NCBI RefSeq assembly: GCF_002930105.1
Contig: NZ_PJRN01000017.1
Coordinates: 1-64,000, forward strand
Direction: 5' to 3'
DNA from: Billgrantia saliphila
Lineage (GTDB): Bacteria > Pseudomonadota > Gammaproteobacteria > Pseudomonadales > Halomonadaceae
Length of the DNA: 64,000 nucleotides
In this document: piece by piece, positions 1-8,452 of the stretch
How positions within the stretch are numbered: the first letter of the stretch is position 1
How the letters are laid out: each line of letters starts with the position of its first letter
Notes under the pieces: generated by a model
Database searches by the model: none
Told to the model about the DNA's origin: nothing
What the model saw: the letters and a program-made list of their open reading frames with translations, nothing else
Position numbers and translations under genes: made by a program

Positions 1-126
1 GTTGAGGCGCACCACGTCGACGCCGGTGCGGATCATGGCCTCCAGCACGCCCTCGCGGTCGCTGGCCGGGCCCAGGGTGGCGACGATCTTGGTGCGGCGA
101 ATGGGGGAGAGCTGGCGGGGCGACAT
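1..126 (-). CDS. pyk: Pyruvate kinase, N-terminal 42 codons (cut by window edge)
   Basis: Only the first 42 residues are inside the window. They read MSPRQLSPIRRTKIVATLGP and continue with SDREGVLEAMIRTG, the amino-terminal strand and helix of pyruvate kinase (KIVATLGPAS...G.DVVRLN). The family converts phosphoenolpyruvate and ADP to pyruvate and ATP in the cytosol. A clear AGGAGGA ribosome binding site precedes the ATG at 126. The gene diverges from gap, so lower glycolysis/Entner-Doudoroff genes share one control region. Which isozyme (PykA or PykF type) cannot be told from this fragment. Confidence 0.85.
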   Translation of the reverse strand, partial: MSPRQLSPIRRTKIVATLGPASDREGVLEAMIRTGVDVVRLN

Positions 127-482
127 GGAAAATCCTCCTGCGAGGTGTGGGTGTCCGCGAATAGTGTCTTGTAAGGTAATATTACTACGCAATGCAAGTG
201 ACAACAGCCTCAATCTCGTGTCGCGAACGAGGCGTTGCGGCGGACATTTTCGCTTGGAAAGAAACGAAAGCGGGCCGGGGCGTGAGTCAGGGAGGCCATA
301 AGAAGTTTTACGATTATGTTGTAAAGTTACTAAAAAACTCTTGTGTCTGTCGCTGTTGTGCGTCACATTTTCACTATCGCCAACTTTGTGCTATCGCCAT
401 GAGCCTGGGCGCATCTCGACATGACCGACCTCCGCCAACCGGCTCAGCCAATATCGACAAGCTTCCACGGAGGAGACCCATC
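127..482. promoter_or_regulatory. Divergent pyk/gap control region with two GTAA-N2-TTAC dyads
   Basis: This 356-base gene-free stretch separates divergent pyk and gap. It is AT-richer than its surroundings. It holds two related inverted repeats, GTAATATTAC at 176-185 and GTAAAGTTAC at 321-330, both followed by TA and both with TTGTAA just upstream or overlapping. They are plausible operators for a carbon-metabolism regulator. HexR is the family known to control pyk/gap/zwf/edd, but the spacing does not match the HexR dyad as I know it, so the regulator is unnamed. No convincing RNA gene was seen. Confidence 0.4.
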
Positions 483-1505
483 ATGACGCTCAAGATCGCC
501 ATCAACGGATTCGGCCGCATCGGCCGCAACGTGCTCCGCGCGCTCTACGAGAACGGCTACCGTAACCGCGTACAGATCGTGGCCATCAACGATCTGGGCG
601 ATCCCGCGCTCAACGCGCATCTGCTGCGCCACGACACCGTTCACGGCCATTTTCCCTTCCGCGTGGAGCACGACGAGGAGAGCCTCAGCGTGGACGGCGA
701 CCGCATCGCCATCTTCTCCCAGCGCGACCCCGCGGCGCTGCCGTGGCAGTCGCTGGGCGTCGATCTGGTCATGGAGTGCACCGGGCTGTTTACCAAGCGC
801 GATGCTGCCGCCAAGCACCTCGAGGCCGGCGCGGCGCGGGTACTGATCTCCGCTCCGAGCCCCGACGCCGACGCCACCGTGGTCTACGGCGTCAACGAAG
901 ACGTGCTGAAACCCGAGCACAAGGTGGTTTCCAATGCCTCCTGCACCACCAATTGCCTGGCGCCGGTGGCCAAAGCGCTCAACGACACGGTGGGCATCGA
1001 GAACGGACTGATGACCACGGTGCACGCCTACACCAACGATCAGAATCTGTCGGATGTTTACCACTCGGACCCCTATCGGGCGCGCAGTGCCACGCATTCG
1101 ATGATCCCGACCAAGACCGGCGCCGCCGCTGCGGTGGGTCTGGTGCTGCCGGAACTGGCCGGCAAGTTCGACGGCTTGGCGGTGCGCGTGCCGGTGATCA
1201 ACGTCTCGCTGGTCGACCTGGTCTTCACCGCCGGCCGCGACACCACCAAGGAAGAGGTCAACTCGATCCTGGCCAAGGCCGCCGAAGCCTCGCCGGTGCT
1301 TGCCGTCAACGCCCAGCCACTGGTGTCGATCGATTTCAATCACGACCCCAACTCCTCGACCTTCGACAGCAATCACACCCGGGTCAACGGTCGCCTGGTC
1401 AAGGTGATGGCCTGGTACGACAACGAGTGGGGCTTCTCCAACCGCATGCTCGACACCGCGCTGGCCATGCAGGCCGCCAGCGACGCCAAGCGGGATGCCG
1501 CTTGA
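483..1505 (+). CDS. gap: Glyceraldehyde-3-phosphate dehydrogenase, type I
   Basis: The 340-residue protein oxidises glyceraldehyde 3-phosphate to 1,3-bisphosphoglycerate with NAD(P) and phosphate. The Rossmann motif [10 protein letters not shown] lies at residues 5-14, and the catalytic cysteine is about residue 154 in NASCTTNC. The HAYTNDQ and [12 protein letters not shown] signatures are present, and the length is normal. The sequence resembles the Pseudomonas GapA branch ([19 protein letters not shown]) rather than erythrose-4-phosphate dehydrogenase. The ATG at 483 follows GGAGGA. It is transcribed away from pyk and ends at a strong terminator, so it is probably monocistronic. Confidence 0.95.
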   Translation: MTLKIAINGFGRIGRNVLRALYENGYRNRVQIVAINDLGDPALNAHLLRHDTVHGHFPFRVEHDEESLSVDGDRIAIFSQRDPAALPWQSLGVDLVMECTGLFTKRDAAAKHLEAGAARVLISAPSPDADATVVYGVNEDVLKPEHKVVSNASCTTNCLAPVAKALNDTVGIENGLMTTVHAYTNDQNLSDVYHSDPYRARSATHSMIPTKTGAAAAVGLVLPELAGKFDGLAVRVPVINVSLVDLVFTAGRDTTKEEVNSILAKAAEASPVLAVNAQPLVSIDFNHDPNSSTFDSNHTRVNGRLVKVMAWYDNEWGFSNRMLDTALAMQAASDAKRDAA

Positions 1506-1539
1506 TGCGGTGAGGCAAACTCCCAGGCGGCATGATCGA

Positions 1540-1569
1540 ACGCCGGAGCGGAAACCGCTCCGGCGTTTT
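1540..1569 (+). terminator. Rho-independent terminator of gap
   Basis: A 12-bp GC-rich stem (ACGCCGGAGCGG pairing with CCGCTCCGGCGT) with an AAA loop is followed by TTTT, 35 bases after the gap stop codon. Confidence 0.9.
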
Positions 1570-1594
1570 GCGTGGCCCGCGTGATGCCAGAGCG

Positions 1595-1620
1595 AAAAAA
1601 TACCCCGCCGAAGCGGGGCA
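1595..1620 (-). terminator. Rho-independent terminator of iolR-iolG-iolB
   Basis: Read on the minus strand, GCCCCGC-TTCG-GCGGGG is followed by TATTTTTT. It lies 30 bases after the iolB stop codon and closes the leftward inositol operon. Confidence 0.85.
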
Positions 1621-1650
1621 AAGCAGCATCGTACGATACTGATCGGAGTG

Positions 1651-2454
1651 TCACTGTTCGGCGATCCAGGCGTGGGCCGGGTCGTTATGGTATTTCCATT
1701 TGCGCTTGGGGCCGGCCATTACGTTGAGATAGTAGAGTTCGTAGCCGTGAGGGGCGCCCACCGGATGATAGCCTCGCGGAACCAGCACGCAGCAGCCATC
1801 CTCCACCGCCATGGTTTCGTCCAGGCTTCGATCGTCGGTATAGACGCGCTGGAAGGCGAAGCCCTGAGGCGGGTCGATACGGTGATAGTAGGTCTCCTCG
1901 AGCAAGGACTCCTCCGGCAGGTTGTCCCGGTCGTGCTTATGCGGCGGGTAGCTCGACCAGTTGCCGGCCGGGGTGAAGACTTCCACCACCAGCAGGCTGT
2001 CCGCCGGTTCGGTTTCCGGCAGGATGTCCTGAATGTGACGTGTGTTGGTACCGCTGCCGCGAGTGCTGCGCCCGATCCGTTCGGGCGCAATCAGCCGCGG
2101 GGCATGAGTGCCGTGCCCTGGTGCGCTGCAAACCGCCAACTCGAGGTCGGTAACGGCCTCGACCCTGTAGCTCACCCCATCAGGCAGATAAACGGCATAG
2201 GGCGGCGTCTTGTCAAAGATCGACATGCGTTCGCCGATCGCCTCCCAGCAGTGTTCGCCGCTGGTGACGGTGGCGCGACCAGAGAGCAGCACCAGGCAGT
2301 GCTCGCGCTCCCCGGTGCTGGCTTCGATCCGCTGTCCACCGGTCAGTCGATGTACGCGGAAGCCGACGTGTTCCCAGCCGGCGGATTCGGGAGTGACGTC
2401 CAGTACGGTGCCCTGGGCATCGGGTGGCTGTGGGCGTACCAGTAGCTCTGACAT
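1651..2454 (-). CDS. iolB: 5-deoxy-glucuronate isomerase
   Basis: The 267-residue bicupin-fold enzyme converts 5-deoxy-D-glucuronate to 2-deoxy-5-keto-D-gluconate, the step between IolD and IolC in myo-inositol breakdown. It carries the family's metal-site motif YPPHKHD (about residue 170) followed by LEETYYHRI, and the closing GYELYYLNVMAGP block. Length is typical. The start is preceded by GGAGG. It lies 17 bases downstream of iolG in the same operon and is the last gene before a terminator. Confidence 0.95.
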   Translation of the reverse strand: MSELLVRPQPPDAQGTVLDVTPESAGWEHVGFRVHRLTGGQRIEASTGEREHCLVLLSGRATVTSGEHCWEAIGERMSIFDKTPPYAVYLPDGVSYRVEAVTDLELAVCSAPGHGTHAPRLIAPERIGRSTRGSGTNTRHIQDILPETEPADSLLVVEVFTPAGNWSSYPPHKHDRDNLPEESLLEETYYHRIDPPQGFAFQRVYTDDRSLDETMAVEDGCCVLVPRGYHPVGAPHGYELYYLNVMAGPKRKWKYHNDPAHAWIAEQ

Positions 2455-2471
2455 GATCCCTCCTGTCGATA

Positions 2472-3467
2472 TCAGTGGATTGAGTCCAGCGCGATACGAC
2501 GCCCTTCGCGCAGCGAGCGCTCGGCGGCTTCGGCCAGGCGCAGTGCTTCAAAGCCATCCTGGGCGCCGGCCAGCGGGGCGCGTCGCTGCCGCCAAGCATC
2601 CACGAAGTCGTCGATTTCACGCCGGTAGGCCTCGGCATAGCGCTCCAGGAAGAACCACTTGGGCTTCTCTTCCACCTGGCCGGGTTCACCGGTAAAGCGT
2701 AGGCGGGTCTCGCTTTCGTTCTGGGCCTGCAGCATGCCGGCACTGCCGAAAGCCTCGATGCGCTGGTCGTAGCCGTAGCAGGCGCGGCGCGAGTTGCCGA
2801 TATGGCAGAGGCGTCCGTTGGCGGTGGTGAGAGTGACCATGGCGGTGTCGATGTCGCCGGCCTCGCCGATGGACGGATCGATCAGGCAGCTGCCTTCGGC
2901 GTGAACGTGGGCGATCGGCTCGTCGAGCAGCCAGCGGGCCATGTCGAAGTCGTGGATCATCATGTCGCGGAACAGCCCGCCCGAGGCACCGATGTAGTCG
3001 ACGGGAGGCGGCGCGGGATCGCGGCTGACAATGGTCAGCGTTTCGAGACTGCCGATCCGGCCCTCGCTTACCGCCCGCTTCAGGGCGGTGAATTGAGGAT
3101 CGTGTCGGCGGTTGAACCCCAAGGCACAGGTCACCGGATGCCTCTGCAGCACTTGGAGCGCCTCCCGGGTGCGCGCCAGATCGAGAGCGATGGGCTTTTC
3201 GCAGAGTATCGCCTTGCCAGCACGAGCCGCGCGCTCCAGATACCGGGCGTGAGTCGGCGTGCTGGAGGCGATCAGCACGGCATCGATATCCGGGGCCTCG
3301 AACACTTCATCCGCACTCAGCGCACGGCAGCCGTAGGCCGAGGCCAACGCCTCGGCGGCCTCGCTGTGGGAATCGGCTATGGCGACGAGCGTTACAGCGG
3401 GATGCCGGTCGATGGCTTGAGCGTGCACCTTGCCGATACGTCCGGCACCGATCAGGGCGAGCTTCAT
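2472..3467 (-). CDS. iolG: Inositol 2-dehydrogenase (Gfo/Idh/MocA family)
   Basis: The 331-residue NAD-dependent dehydrogenase probably oxidises myo-inositol to scyllo-inosose (2-keto-myo-inositol), the entry step. The Rossmann motif IGAGRIGKVHA is at residues 6-16. The CEKPIALD motif near residue 95 carries the catalytic-site lysine, and GGLFRDMMIHDFDMARWL matches the IolG catalytic D...H block. GAGGAG stands six bases before the ATG. The gene sits between the RpiR-type regulator and iolB, which supports the specific name over a generic oxidoreductase. Confidence 0.92.
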   Translation of the reverse strand: MKLALIGAGRIGKVHAQAIDRHPAVTLVAIADSHSEAAEALASAYGCRALSADEVFEAPDIDAVLIASSTPTHARYLERAARAGKAILCEKPIALDLARTREALQVLQRHPVTCALGFNRRHDPQFTALKRAVSEGRIGSLETLTIVSRDPAPPPVDYIGASGGLFRDMMIHDFDMARWLLDEPIAHVHAEGSCLIDPSIGEAGDIDTAMVTLTTANGRLCHIGNSRRACYGYDQRIEAFGSAGMLQAQNESETRLRFTGEPGQVEEKPKWFFLERYAEAYRREIDDFVDAWRQRRAPLAGAQDGFEALRLAEAAERSLREGRRIALDSIH

Positions 3468-3508
3468 GAATGCTCCTCTTTGCTTGTTCGGCTAGGGTCC
3501 AGGGCCGC

Positions 3509-4372
3509 TCAGGCGCGGCCGATGTCGCTGTCGCCCGCGGCGCGATCACGGCCCTTTTCCTGGCGAACCCCGAGGGAGATCGCCAAGGTTTGCGTCAGGC
3601 ACAGTGAGGCCGCCAACCCGCGAAAGCTCTTCACCTCGGCTTCGTGAACGATCAGGGCGACATCGGCGATTCGCGCCAGTGGACTCAGGCTCGAATCGGT
3701 GATCACCACCAGGGGAATGCCGCGCTGCCGAGCTTCGTCGGCTGCCTGCCGGCTCTCATCGGCATAGGGCGAGAAGCTCACGACCAACAGGGCATCACGC
3801 GCGCCGATGGCTTTTACCTGCTCACCCTGCATGCCACCGAGACCGTTGATCAGAAAGGCCCGCTTCTCGATATGGTGAAACGCATAGGCAGCATAGCTCG
3901 CCACCACGAAGCTGCGACGGGTGCCAAGCACATGCACGATCTCGGCCTGCTCGAGCAAGTCGAGGGCGCGTTCCAGATTCTGCGGGTCGGTGCGTGCCGG
4001 CAGCTGATCGAGCACATCACGGTTCGCCTCGGCGAATTCCCACAATAGCTGGGTGCTGTCGGGGGTCTCTCCCGTGGCGCTGCGTACGGCGCGGATGCGC
4101 TCGGTGTAGTTGGGCAGTTCATCCACCAGGCGTGAGCGGAACAGCTGCTGCATCTCCGAAAAGCCTTTGAAACCGAAGGAATTGGCGAAACGGATCAGTG
4201 TGGATGGGGTGACTCCCGCCTGCTCGGCCAGCTTGGCGACCGTGGCGAAGGCCACTTCCTGGGGATGGTCGAGCAGGAAGCGAGCCGTCTGCTGCAGACG
4301 GCGGCTCAGGGTGGCGTACTCCTCCGTGACGCGCGTCTCCAGTTCATTGAAATCCTGCGGTGTCTGATTCAT
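3509..4372 (-). CDS. iolR: RpiR/MurR-family repressor of inositol genes
   Basis: The 287-residue protein has an N-terminal HTH_6 domain (about residues 10-80; helix-turn-helix AEQAGVTPSTLIRFANSFGF) and a C-terminal SIS sugar-phosphate binding domain (about 125-260; VHVLGTRRSF, VVSFSPYADE). Proteobacterial IolR proteins of this family repress iol genes and are relieved by a pathway intermediate. The start at 4372 gives the usual length; an upstream ATG at 4399 is possible, and neither has a strong ribosome binding site. It is first in the iolR-iolG-iolB operon and diverges from the transporter genes. A matching operator lies in the spacer. Confidence 0.85.
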   Translation of the reverse strand: MNQTPQDFNELETRVTEEYATLSRRLQQTARFLLDHPQEVAFATVAKLAEQAGVTPSTLIRFANSFGFKGFSEMQQLFRSRLVDELPNYTERIRAVRSATGETPDSTQLLWEFAEANRDVLDQLPARTDPQNLERALDLLEQAEIVHVLGTRRSFVVASYAAYAFHHIEKRAFLINGLGGMQGEQVKAIGARDALLVVSFSPYADESRQAADEARQRGIPLVVITDSSLSPLARIADVALIVHEAEVKSFRGLAASLCLTQTLAISLGVRQEKGRDRAAGDSDIGRA

Positions 4373-4439
4373 GTGGTGGCCTGCCTCGCCCGGTCGCATT
4401 GCAGCTCTGTATCGAGTCGTTGATCGCAGTCTAGTGTCT

Positions 4440-4455
4440 TGGAATGAACATTCCA
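4440..4455. promoter_or_regulatory. Candidate IolR operator, GGAA-N6-TTCC
   Basis: TGGAATGAACATTCCA has perfect 7-base arms around AA. Its core GGAATGAACATTCC fits the GGAA-N6-TTCC motif reported for the RpiR-type IolR of Sinorhizobium meliloti. It lies 68 bases upstream of the iolR start and 114 bases upstream of the transporter start, placed to control both directions. Confidence 0.7.
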
Positions 4456-4473
4456 TCTATACCAAAGTATAGA
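4456..4473. promoter_or_regulatory. Second perfect dyad in the iol divergent promoter
   Basis: TCTATACCAAAGTATAGA has 7-base perfect arms (TCTATAC / GTATAGA) around CAAA and directly abuts the GGAA-N6-TTCC operator. It may be an operator for a second factor, or a promoter-proximal structure. No known factor is assigned. Confidence 0.45.
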
Positions 4474-4482
4474 ATAAATGGT

Positions 4483-4514
4483 TTGTTAAAATTCAGTCAT
4501 GGAATCTATATTTC
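4483..4514 (+). promoter_or_regulatory. Putative sigma-70 promoter of the inositol transport operon with second IolR-like box
   Basis: TTGTTA (4483-4488) and TATATT (4507-4512) are separated by 18 bases. The -10 is overlapped by GGAATCTATATTTC (4501-4514), a one-mismatch version of GGAA-N6-TTCC. Repressor bound there would cover the -10 element. Confidence 0.5.
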
Positions 4515-4544
4515 ACTACGCCGCATCGCTAGCGATAGGTACAT

Positions 4545-4560
4545 GACAACGACAAGAGGA
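4545..4560 (+). promoter_or_regulatory. A-rich Hfq/Crc-like site overlapping the ribosome binding site of the binding-protein gene
   Basis: GACAACGACAAGAGGA precedes the ATG at 4569 and includes the Shine-Dalgarno AGAGGA. It resembles the AACAACAAGAGG element of the Hfq/Crc-repressed amiE mRNA of Pseudomonas. It is annotated because a CrcZ-like decoy RNA is encoded in this same window. Confidence 0.4.
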
Positions 4561-4568
4561 AATCACCC

Positions 4569-5513
4569 ATGGCACGTCTCACTCACTGGCCGCTCGCCTC
4601 GACCGTGGCAGCGGTCCTCATGGCGGGGGCGGTCCAGGCTCAGGCTCAGGACGATCCCCGCTTCATCATGGTGACCCACGGCGTTCCCTCCGACCCGTTC
4701 TGGTCCGTGGTCAAGAATGGCGCCGAAGATGCCGCCGAACGGGTCGGCGCAACGCTGGAGTACCGGGCGCCCTCCACCTTCGATATGGCCCGGATGCAGC
4801 AGCTTATAGAGGCCGCCATCGCATCGGGCCCGGATGGCCTGATCGTCTCCTTCACCGATGAGGATGCCCTGGGCGGTGTCGTCCAGAAGGCCGCCGATAA
4901 CAATATTCCAGTGATCACCATCAATTCCGGCGGGGACGTGGCGAGCCAGTATGGCACCCGCCTGCATATCGGGCAGAGCGAGTACGAGGCGGGCAAGCAG
5001 GCCGCCGAGCGCATGCGGGAGATGGGCGCGGAAAAGGGGCTGTGCGTCAACCATGAGCAGGGCAATCAGGGGCTCGATCGTCGCTGTGACGGGTTCAACG
5101 AAGGCTTCGACGGCAACGCCGAGCAGTTGGCCACCTCGCATGATCCGGTCGAGATCCGCAACGCCATCGTGGCCTACCTCAATCAGCACGACGATATCGA
5201 CGCCATTCTGACTCTGGGGACGTTGGCCGCCGAGCCGCTGGTCCGCGCCATGCGCGAGCACGGGGCCACGGACATGTTCACACTGGGCACGTTCGATCTC
5301 TCTCCCAGCACGCTCGAGGCGCTCGAGCAGGGTGAGCTGGATTTCGCCATCGACCAGCAGCAGTACCTGCAGGGCTATCTGCCGGTGATTTTTCTCGATC
5401 AGTTCGTCAGGAACGGCATGCTGCCGGCCGGGGACGTCCCGACGGGTCCGGGATTCGTGACCCAGGAGAATGCCAGCCAGGTGATCGAACTGAGCAAGCA
5501 GGGAATTCGCTGA
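4569..5513 (+). CDS. Sugar ABC transporter periplasmic binding protein, probably for inositol
   Basis: The 314-residue protein begins with a Sec signal peptide (residues 1 to about 27, cleavage likely after AQAQA) followed by a ribose/galactose-type periplasmic binding fold (Peripla_BP_4). Typical segments are THGVPSDPFW near the start and the hinge segment NNIPVITINS. It would capture substrate in the periplasm for the permease and ATPase encoded next. Context inside an iol locus points to myo-inositol or a related cyclitol, but the sequence alone does not prove the ligand. It is the first gene of the rightward operon and carries an A-rich element over its ribosome binding site. Confidence 0.85.
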   Translation: MARLTHWPLASTVAAVLMAGAVQAQAQDDPRFIMVTHGVPSDPFWSVVKNGAEDAAERVGATLEYRAPSTFDMARMQQLIEAAIASGPDGLIVSFTDEDALGGVVQKAADNNIPVITINSGGDVASQYGTRLHIGQSEYEAGKQAAERMREMGAEKGLCVNHEQGNQGLDRRCDGFNEGFDGNAEQLATSHDPVEIRNAIVAYLNQHDDIDAILTLGTLAAEPLVRAMREHGATDMFTLGTFDLSPSTLEALEQGELDFAIDQQQYLQGYLPVIFLDQFVRNGMLPAGDVPTGPGFVTQENASQVIELSKQGIR

Positions 5514-5564
5514 TCCCAACGTAACCGCAATGGCCCGGCAACGGCCGGGCCGTGGGAGTCGACC

Positions 5565-6695
5565 ATGAAGTCCAACGCATCCCCTCAACCCGCCGACGCG
5601 GCGATGGCACCGCAGGATGAGCGCCTGCAGAGAATCCCGTTCTGGAAGAAGGCGCTGGGCCGCCCCGAGCTTGGCGCACTGGCCGGCACCATCCTGGTTC
5701 TGACTTTCTTCCTCGTCGTCGCCAGGGGTACCGGCATGTTCACGCCGTCCGGCATCCTCAATTTCCTCGAGGTGGCGGCACAGTTGGGCATCATCGCCAC
5801 CGCCGCCGCTCTATTGATGATCGGCGGTGAATTCGACCTCTCCATCGGTTCGATGATCGGGCTGGCCGGCATCCTGATCGCCATCCCCGTCGTGCAGTAC
5901 GGCTGGCCGCTGTGGGCGGCGATCCTGCTGGCCTTCTCCTGTGCGGCGCTGGTGGGCGCTACCAACGGTTATCTGGTCAACCGGACCGGGTTGCCGTCCT
6001 TCATCGTCACGCTGGGCTTTCTGTTCATCCTGCGCGGTCTGGCCATCGGCATCAGCCGCCTGCTGACGGGTCGCACCCAAATCGGCGGTATTCACCAGCA
6101 CTTGCCCGGCGATTGGCTGGCCGCCCTGTTCTCGGGCGAGGTCGCCACCGGGCTGTTCGGCTGGATGGCGGCGCAGGGCTGGATCGCCACCAACTTCGCC
6201 GGCAACCCGGTGGTCACCGGCATCCCGATCTCCATCGTCTGGTGGCTGGGCCTGACCGCCGTGGCGACCTGGGTCCTGCTTTGCACCCCCTACGGCAACT
6301 GGATCTTCGCCAGCGGCGGTGATGCGAATGCCGCTCGGAACTCCGGTGTCCCGGTGCATCGGGTCAAGATCTCGCTGTTTGTCTTCACGGCCTTCTCGGC
6401 CACCGTCTTCGCCTGCCTCCAGGTGATGGATACCGGCTCGGCCGACACCATCCGTGGGCTGCTGAAGGAGCTCGAGGCGATTATCGCCGTCGTCATCGGC
6501 GGGGCCCTGCTTACCGGCGGCTATGGTTCCGCGATCGGCGCGGCCCTGGGGGCGCTCATTTTCGGCCTGGTGCAGATGGGGATCTTCTATACGGGAGTGA
6601 ACACCGACTGGTTCCAGGTCTTCCTTGGCGCGATGTTGCTGGTAGCCGTGCTGTTCAACAATTTCATGCGCAAGAAGGCGATGGAGGCCAAGTGA
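5565..6695 (+). CDS. Sugar ABC transporter permease (RbsC/BPD_transp_2 family)
   Basis: The 376-residue inner-membrane protein has about nine to ten hydrophobic segments starting near residue 40. It carries the family signature [16 protein letters not shown] (about residues 87-102) and the conserved [19 protein letters not shown] loop that contacts the ATPase. It forms the membrane channel of a CUT2-type importer with its neighbours. Spacing to the binding protein is 51 bases and to the ATPase gene 1 base. A long central insertion (about residues 175-235) makes it longer than RbsC (about 320). Confidence 0.85.
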   Translation: MKSNASPQPADAAMAPQDERLQRIPFWKKALGRPELGALAGTILVLTFFLVVARGTGMFTPSGILNFLEVAAQLGIIATAAALLMIGGEFDLSIGSMIGLAGILIAIPVVQYGWPLWAAILLAFSCAALVGATNGYLVNRTGLPSFIVTLGFLFILRGLAIGISRLLTGRTQIGGIHQHLPGDWLAALFSGEVATGLFGWMAAQGWIATNFAGNPVVTGIPISIVWWLGLTAVATWVLLCTPYGNWIFASGGDANAARNSGVPVHRVKISLFVFTAFSATVFACLQVMDTGSADTIRGLLKELEAIIAVVIGGALLTGGYGSAIGAALGALIFGLVQMGIFYTGVNTDWFQVFLGAMLLVAVLFNNFMRKKAMEAK

Positions 6696-6696
6696 A

Positions 6697-7572
6697 ATGA
6701 GCGAACATACGCCCACGATCGAGATGCGCAATGTCAGCAAGCACTTCGGCAGCGTCATCGCCTTGAGCGATATCTCGATGAAAGTGGATTCCGGCGAAGT
6801 CATGTGTCTGCTCGGCGACAACGGCGCGGGCAAGTCGACGCTGATCAAGACACTCTCAGGCGTCTACCGGCCCACCGAAGGAGAGCTGCTCCTCGAGGGC
6901 AAGCCCACTCGCTTCAAGTCTCCGGCCTACGCCCTGGACGCCGGCATCGCCACCGTCTATCAGGACCTGGCGATGATTCCGCTGATGTCGATCACGCGCA
7001 ACTTCTTCATGGGGCGCGAGCCCACCGTGGGCTGGGGGCCGTTCAAGCGGATTGCCTGGAAGCACGCCGACCGAGTCGCCAAGCAGGAGATGGCCAAGAT
7101 AGGCATCGACGTGCGCGATCCCGGTCAGCCGGTGGGTACGCTTTCGGGCGGCGAGCGTCAATGCGTGGCCATCGCCCGTGCGGTCTACTTCGGCGCAAAG
7201 GTGCTGATCCTCGACGAGCCGACTTCGGCGCTGGGGGTCAAGCAGGCGTCGGTCGTGCTGCGCTACATCGCCAAGGCCCGGGCCGACGGCCTGGCGGTGA
7301 TCTTCATTACCCACAACGTGCATCACGCCTACCCCGTGGCCGATGCCTTCACCCTGCTCAAGCGCGGCACCAGCCTGGGCACCTTCCGCAAGGACGAGAT
7401 AAGCCGCGAAGAGGTGCTCAACATGATGGCGGGTGGCGCCGAGATGGAGAGCCTCGATGCGGAACTCGCCGAATTCCAGCGCAGCGATCAGGAGAGCAAG
7501 GCCAGGCAAAACGGCAACACGGCTTCCCTCCCGGGCGGCCCCCAGCAGGCTTACGCCGCGGGTGACCAATGA
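6697..7572 (+). CDS. Sugar ABC transporter ATP-binding protein (single nucleotide-binding domain)
   Basis: The 291-residue protein has one ABC domain: Walker [10 protein letters not shown] (about residues 41-49), signature LSGGERQ (about 150), Walker [13 protein letters not shown] (about 168) and the switch histidine in FITHN. It energises the permease. CUT2 importers usually have a duplicated ATPase of about 500 residues; the single-domain form resembles the FrcA type and must act as a homodimer. A poorly conserved charged tail follows residue 250. It starts 1 base after the permease stop and overlaps the next gene by 4 bases. Confidence 0.85.
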   Translation: MSEHTPTIEMRNVSKHFGSVIALSDISMKVDSGEVMCLLGDNGAGKSTLIKTLSGVYRPTEGELLLEGKPTRFKSPAYALDAGIATVYQDLAMIPLMSITRNFFMGREPTVGWGPFKRIAWKHADRVAKQEMAKIGIDVRDPGQPVGTLSGGERQCVAIARAVYFGAKVLILDEPTSALGVKQASVVLRYIAKARADGLAVIFITHNVHHAYPVADAFTLLKRGTSLGTFRKDEISREEVLNMMAGGAEMESLDAELAEFQRSDQESKARQNGNTASLPGGPQQAYAAGDQ

Positions 7573-8393
7573 GCGTCAAGGAGTGCGCGATGAAGACGGA
7601 TGTGCCGGGGAGAGCGTCGCCCTTCGTATTGGCGGTCTGCGCCGAGATGGTGTTCCGTGAGCTGCCGATGGAGCAGAGGGTACGGCGAATCGATGCGCTC
7701 GGCTTCGAGGTGGAGATCTGGGACTGGACACGCCATGACGTCGACGCGCTCGCCCGCACCGGTGCCACCTTCTCCTCCATGACAGGCTATGTGCGCGGCA
7801 CGCTGGCCGACGAGGAGGGGGCCGATGAGATGGTGCGCACGGCACGGGAGTCCCTCGAGGTCGCCAGGACGCTGGGCATTCCGCGGCTGAACCTGCACGG
7901 CACCGGTCTCGACGGGCGTGGCATGCCGGTCGAGCCGGTCTGCGAGACCACCGGGGCCATGTGGCTCAAGGCCCACGACACCTTGAACCGTCTGGCGGAC
8001 CTGGGCCAGGCCCACGGCGTCACTTTCGTGCTGGAGAACCTGAATACCACCGTGGATCACCCGGGCGTGCCTTTCGCCAGGGCGAGCGACGTGCTGGCGC
8101 TGGTGGCCAGCGTCGATCGGCCGGAGGTACGCATGATGCTGGATCTGTACCACGCGCAGATCGGCGAGGGCAACCTGATCGAGCTGGTACGCCGCTGCGC
8201 GCCCTACCTCGGCGAAGTGCAGGTTGCTGACGTGCCCGGGCGCTGCGAGCCCGGTACCGGCGAGATCCATTACCCCGCGATCGCTCGGGCGCTAGGCGAT
8301 ATCGGCTATCGAGGCTGTGTCGGTTTCGAAGGCTGGGCGTCGGGCGACGACGAGCTCGCCCTGCGCCGTTTCGCGGATGCCTTCACCCTTTGA
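7569..8393 (+). CDS. TIM-barrel sugar isomerase, hydroxypyruvate isomerase-like (possible inosose isomerase)
   Basis: The 274-residue protein belongs to the xylose-isomerase-like/AP-endonuclease-2 TIM-barrel superfamily. Metal-site and active-site segments include VLENLNT (about residue 156), [12 protein letters not shown] (about 195) and the stretch [18 protein letters not shown] (about 222), which is the hallmark of hydroxypyruvate isomerase-like proteins. In an inositol operon such a protein may act as an inosose isomerase (IolI/IolO-like), interconverting ketoinositols. The hydroxypyruvate isomerase name is only structural. It overlaps the ATPase gene by 4 bases; a second ATG seven codons in (7590) is an alternative start. 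Confidence 0.65.
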   Translation: MSVKECAMKTDVPGRASPFVLAVCAEMVFRELPMEQRVRRIDALGFEVEIWDWTRHDVDALARTGATFSSMTGYVRGTLADEEGADEMVRTARESLEVARTLGIPRLNLHGTGLDGRGMPVEPVCETTGAMWLKAHDTLNRLADLGQAHGVTFVLENLNTTVDHPGVPFARASDVLALVASVDRPEVRMMLDLYHAQIGEGNLIELVRRCAPYLGEVQVADVPGRCEPGTGEIHYPAIARALGDIGYRGCVGFEGWASGDDELALRRFADAFTL

Positions 8394-8397
8394 TTCC

Positions 8398-8424
8398 CTC
8401 GCCTCGGGCTCGCCCCGAGGCGAG
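8398..8424 (+). other. Strong intercistronic stem-loop without a T-tract
   Basis: CTCGCCTCGGG and CCCGAGGCGAG form an 11-bp perfect stem with loop CTCGC, five bases after the isomerase stop and 29 bases before iolC. No run of T follows, so it is more likely an mRNA stability or processing structure between the uptake half and the catabolic half of the operon than a terminator. Confidence 0.55.
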
Positions 8425-8452
8425 CGTACGACATGCGACGTGGAGAGACGAC

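Noticed and set aside
444..1376. A 310-codon frame antisense to gap; similar long frames lie antisense to carB, dnaK, ftsH, infB and others.
   Set aside because: These are typical GC-rich mirror frames of real genes. The sense strands encode recognisable conserved enzymes.
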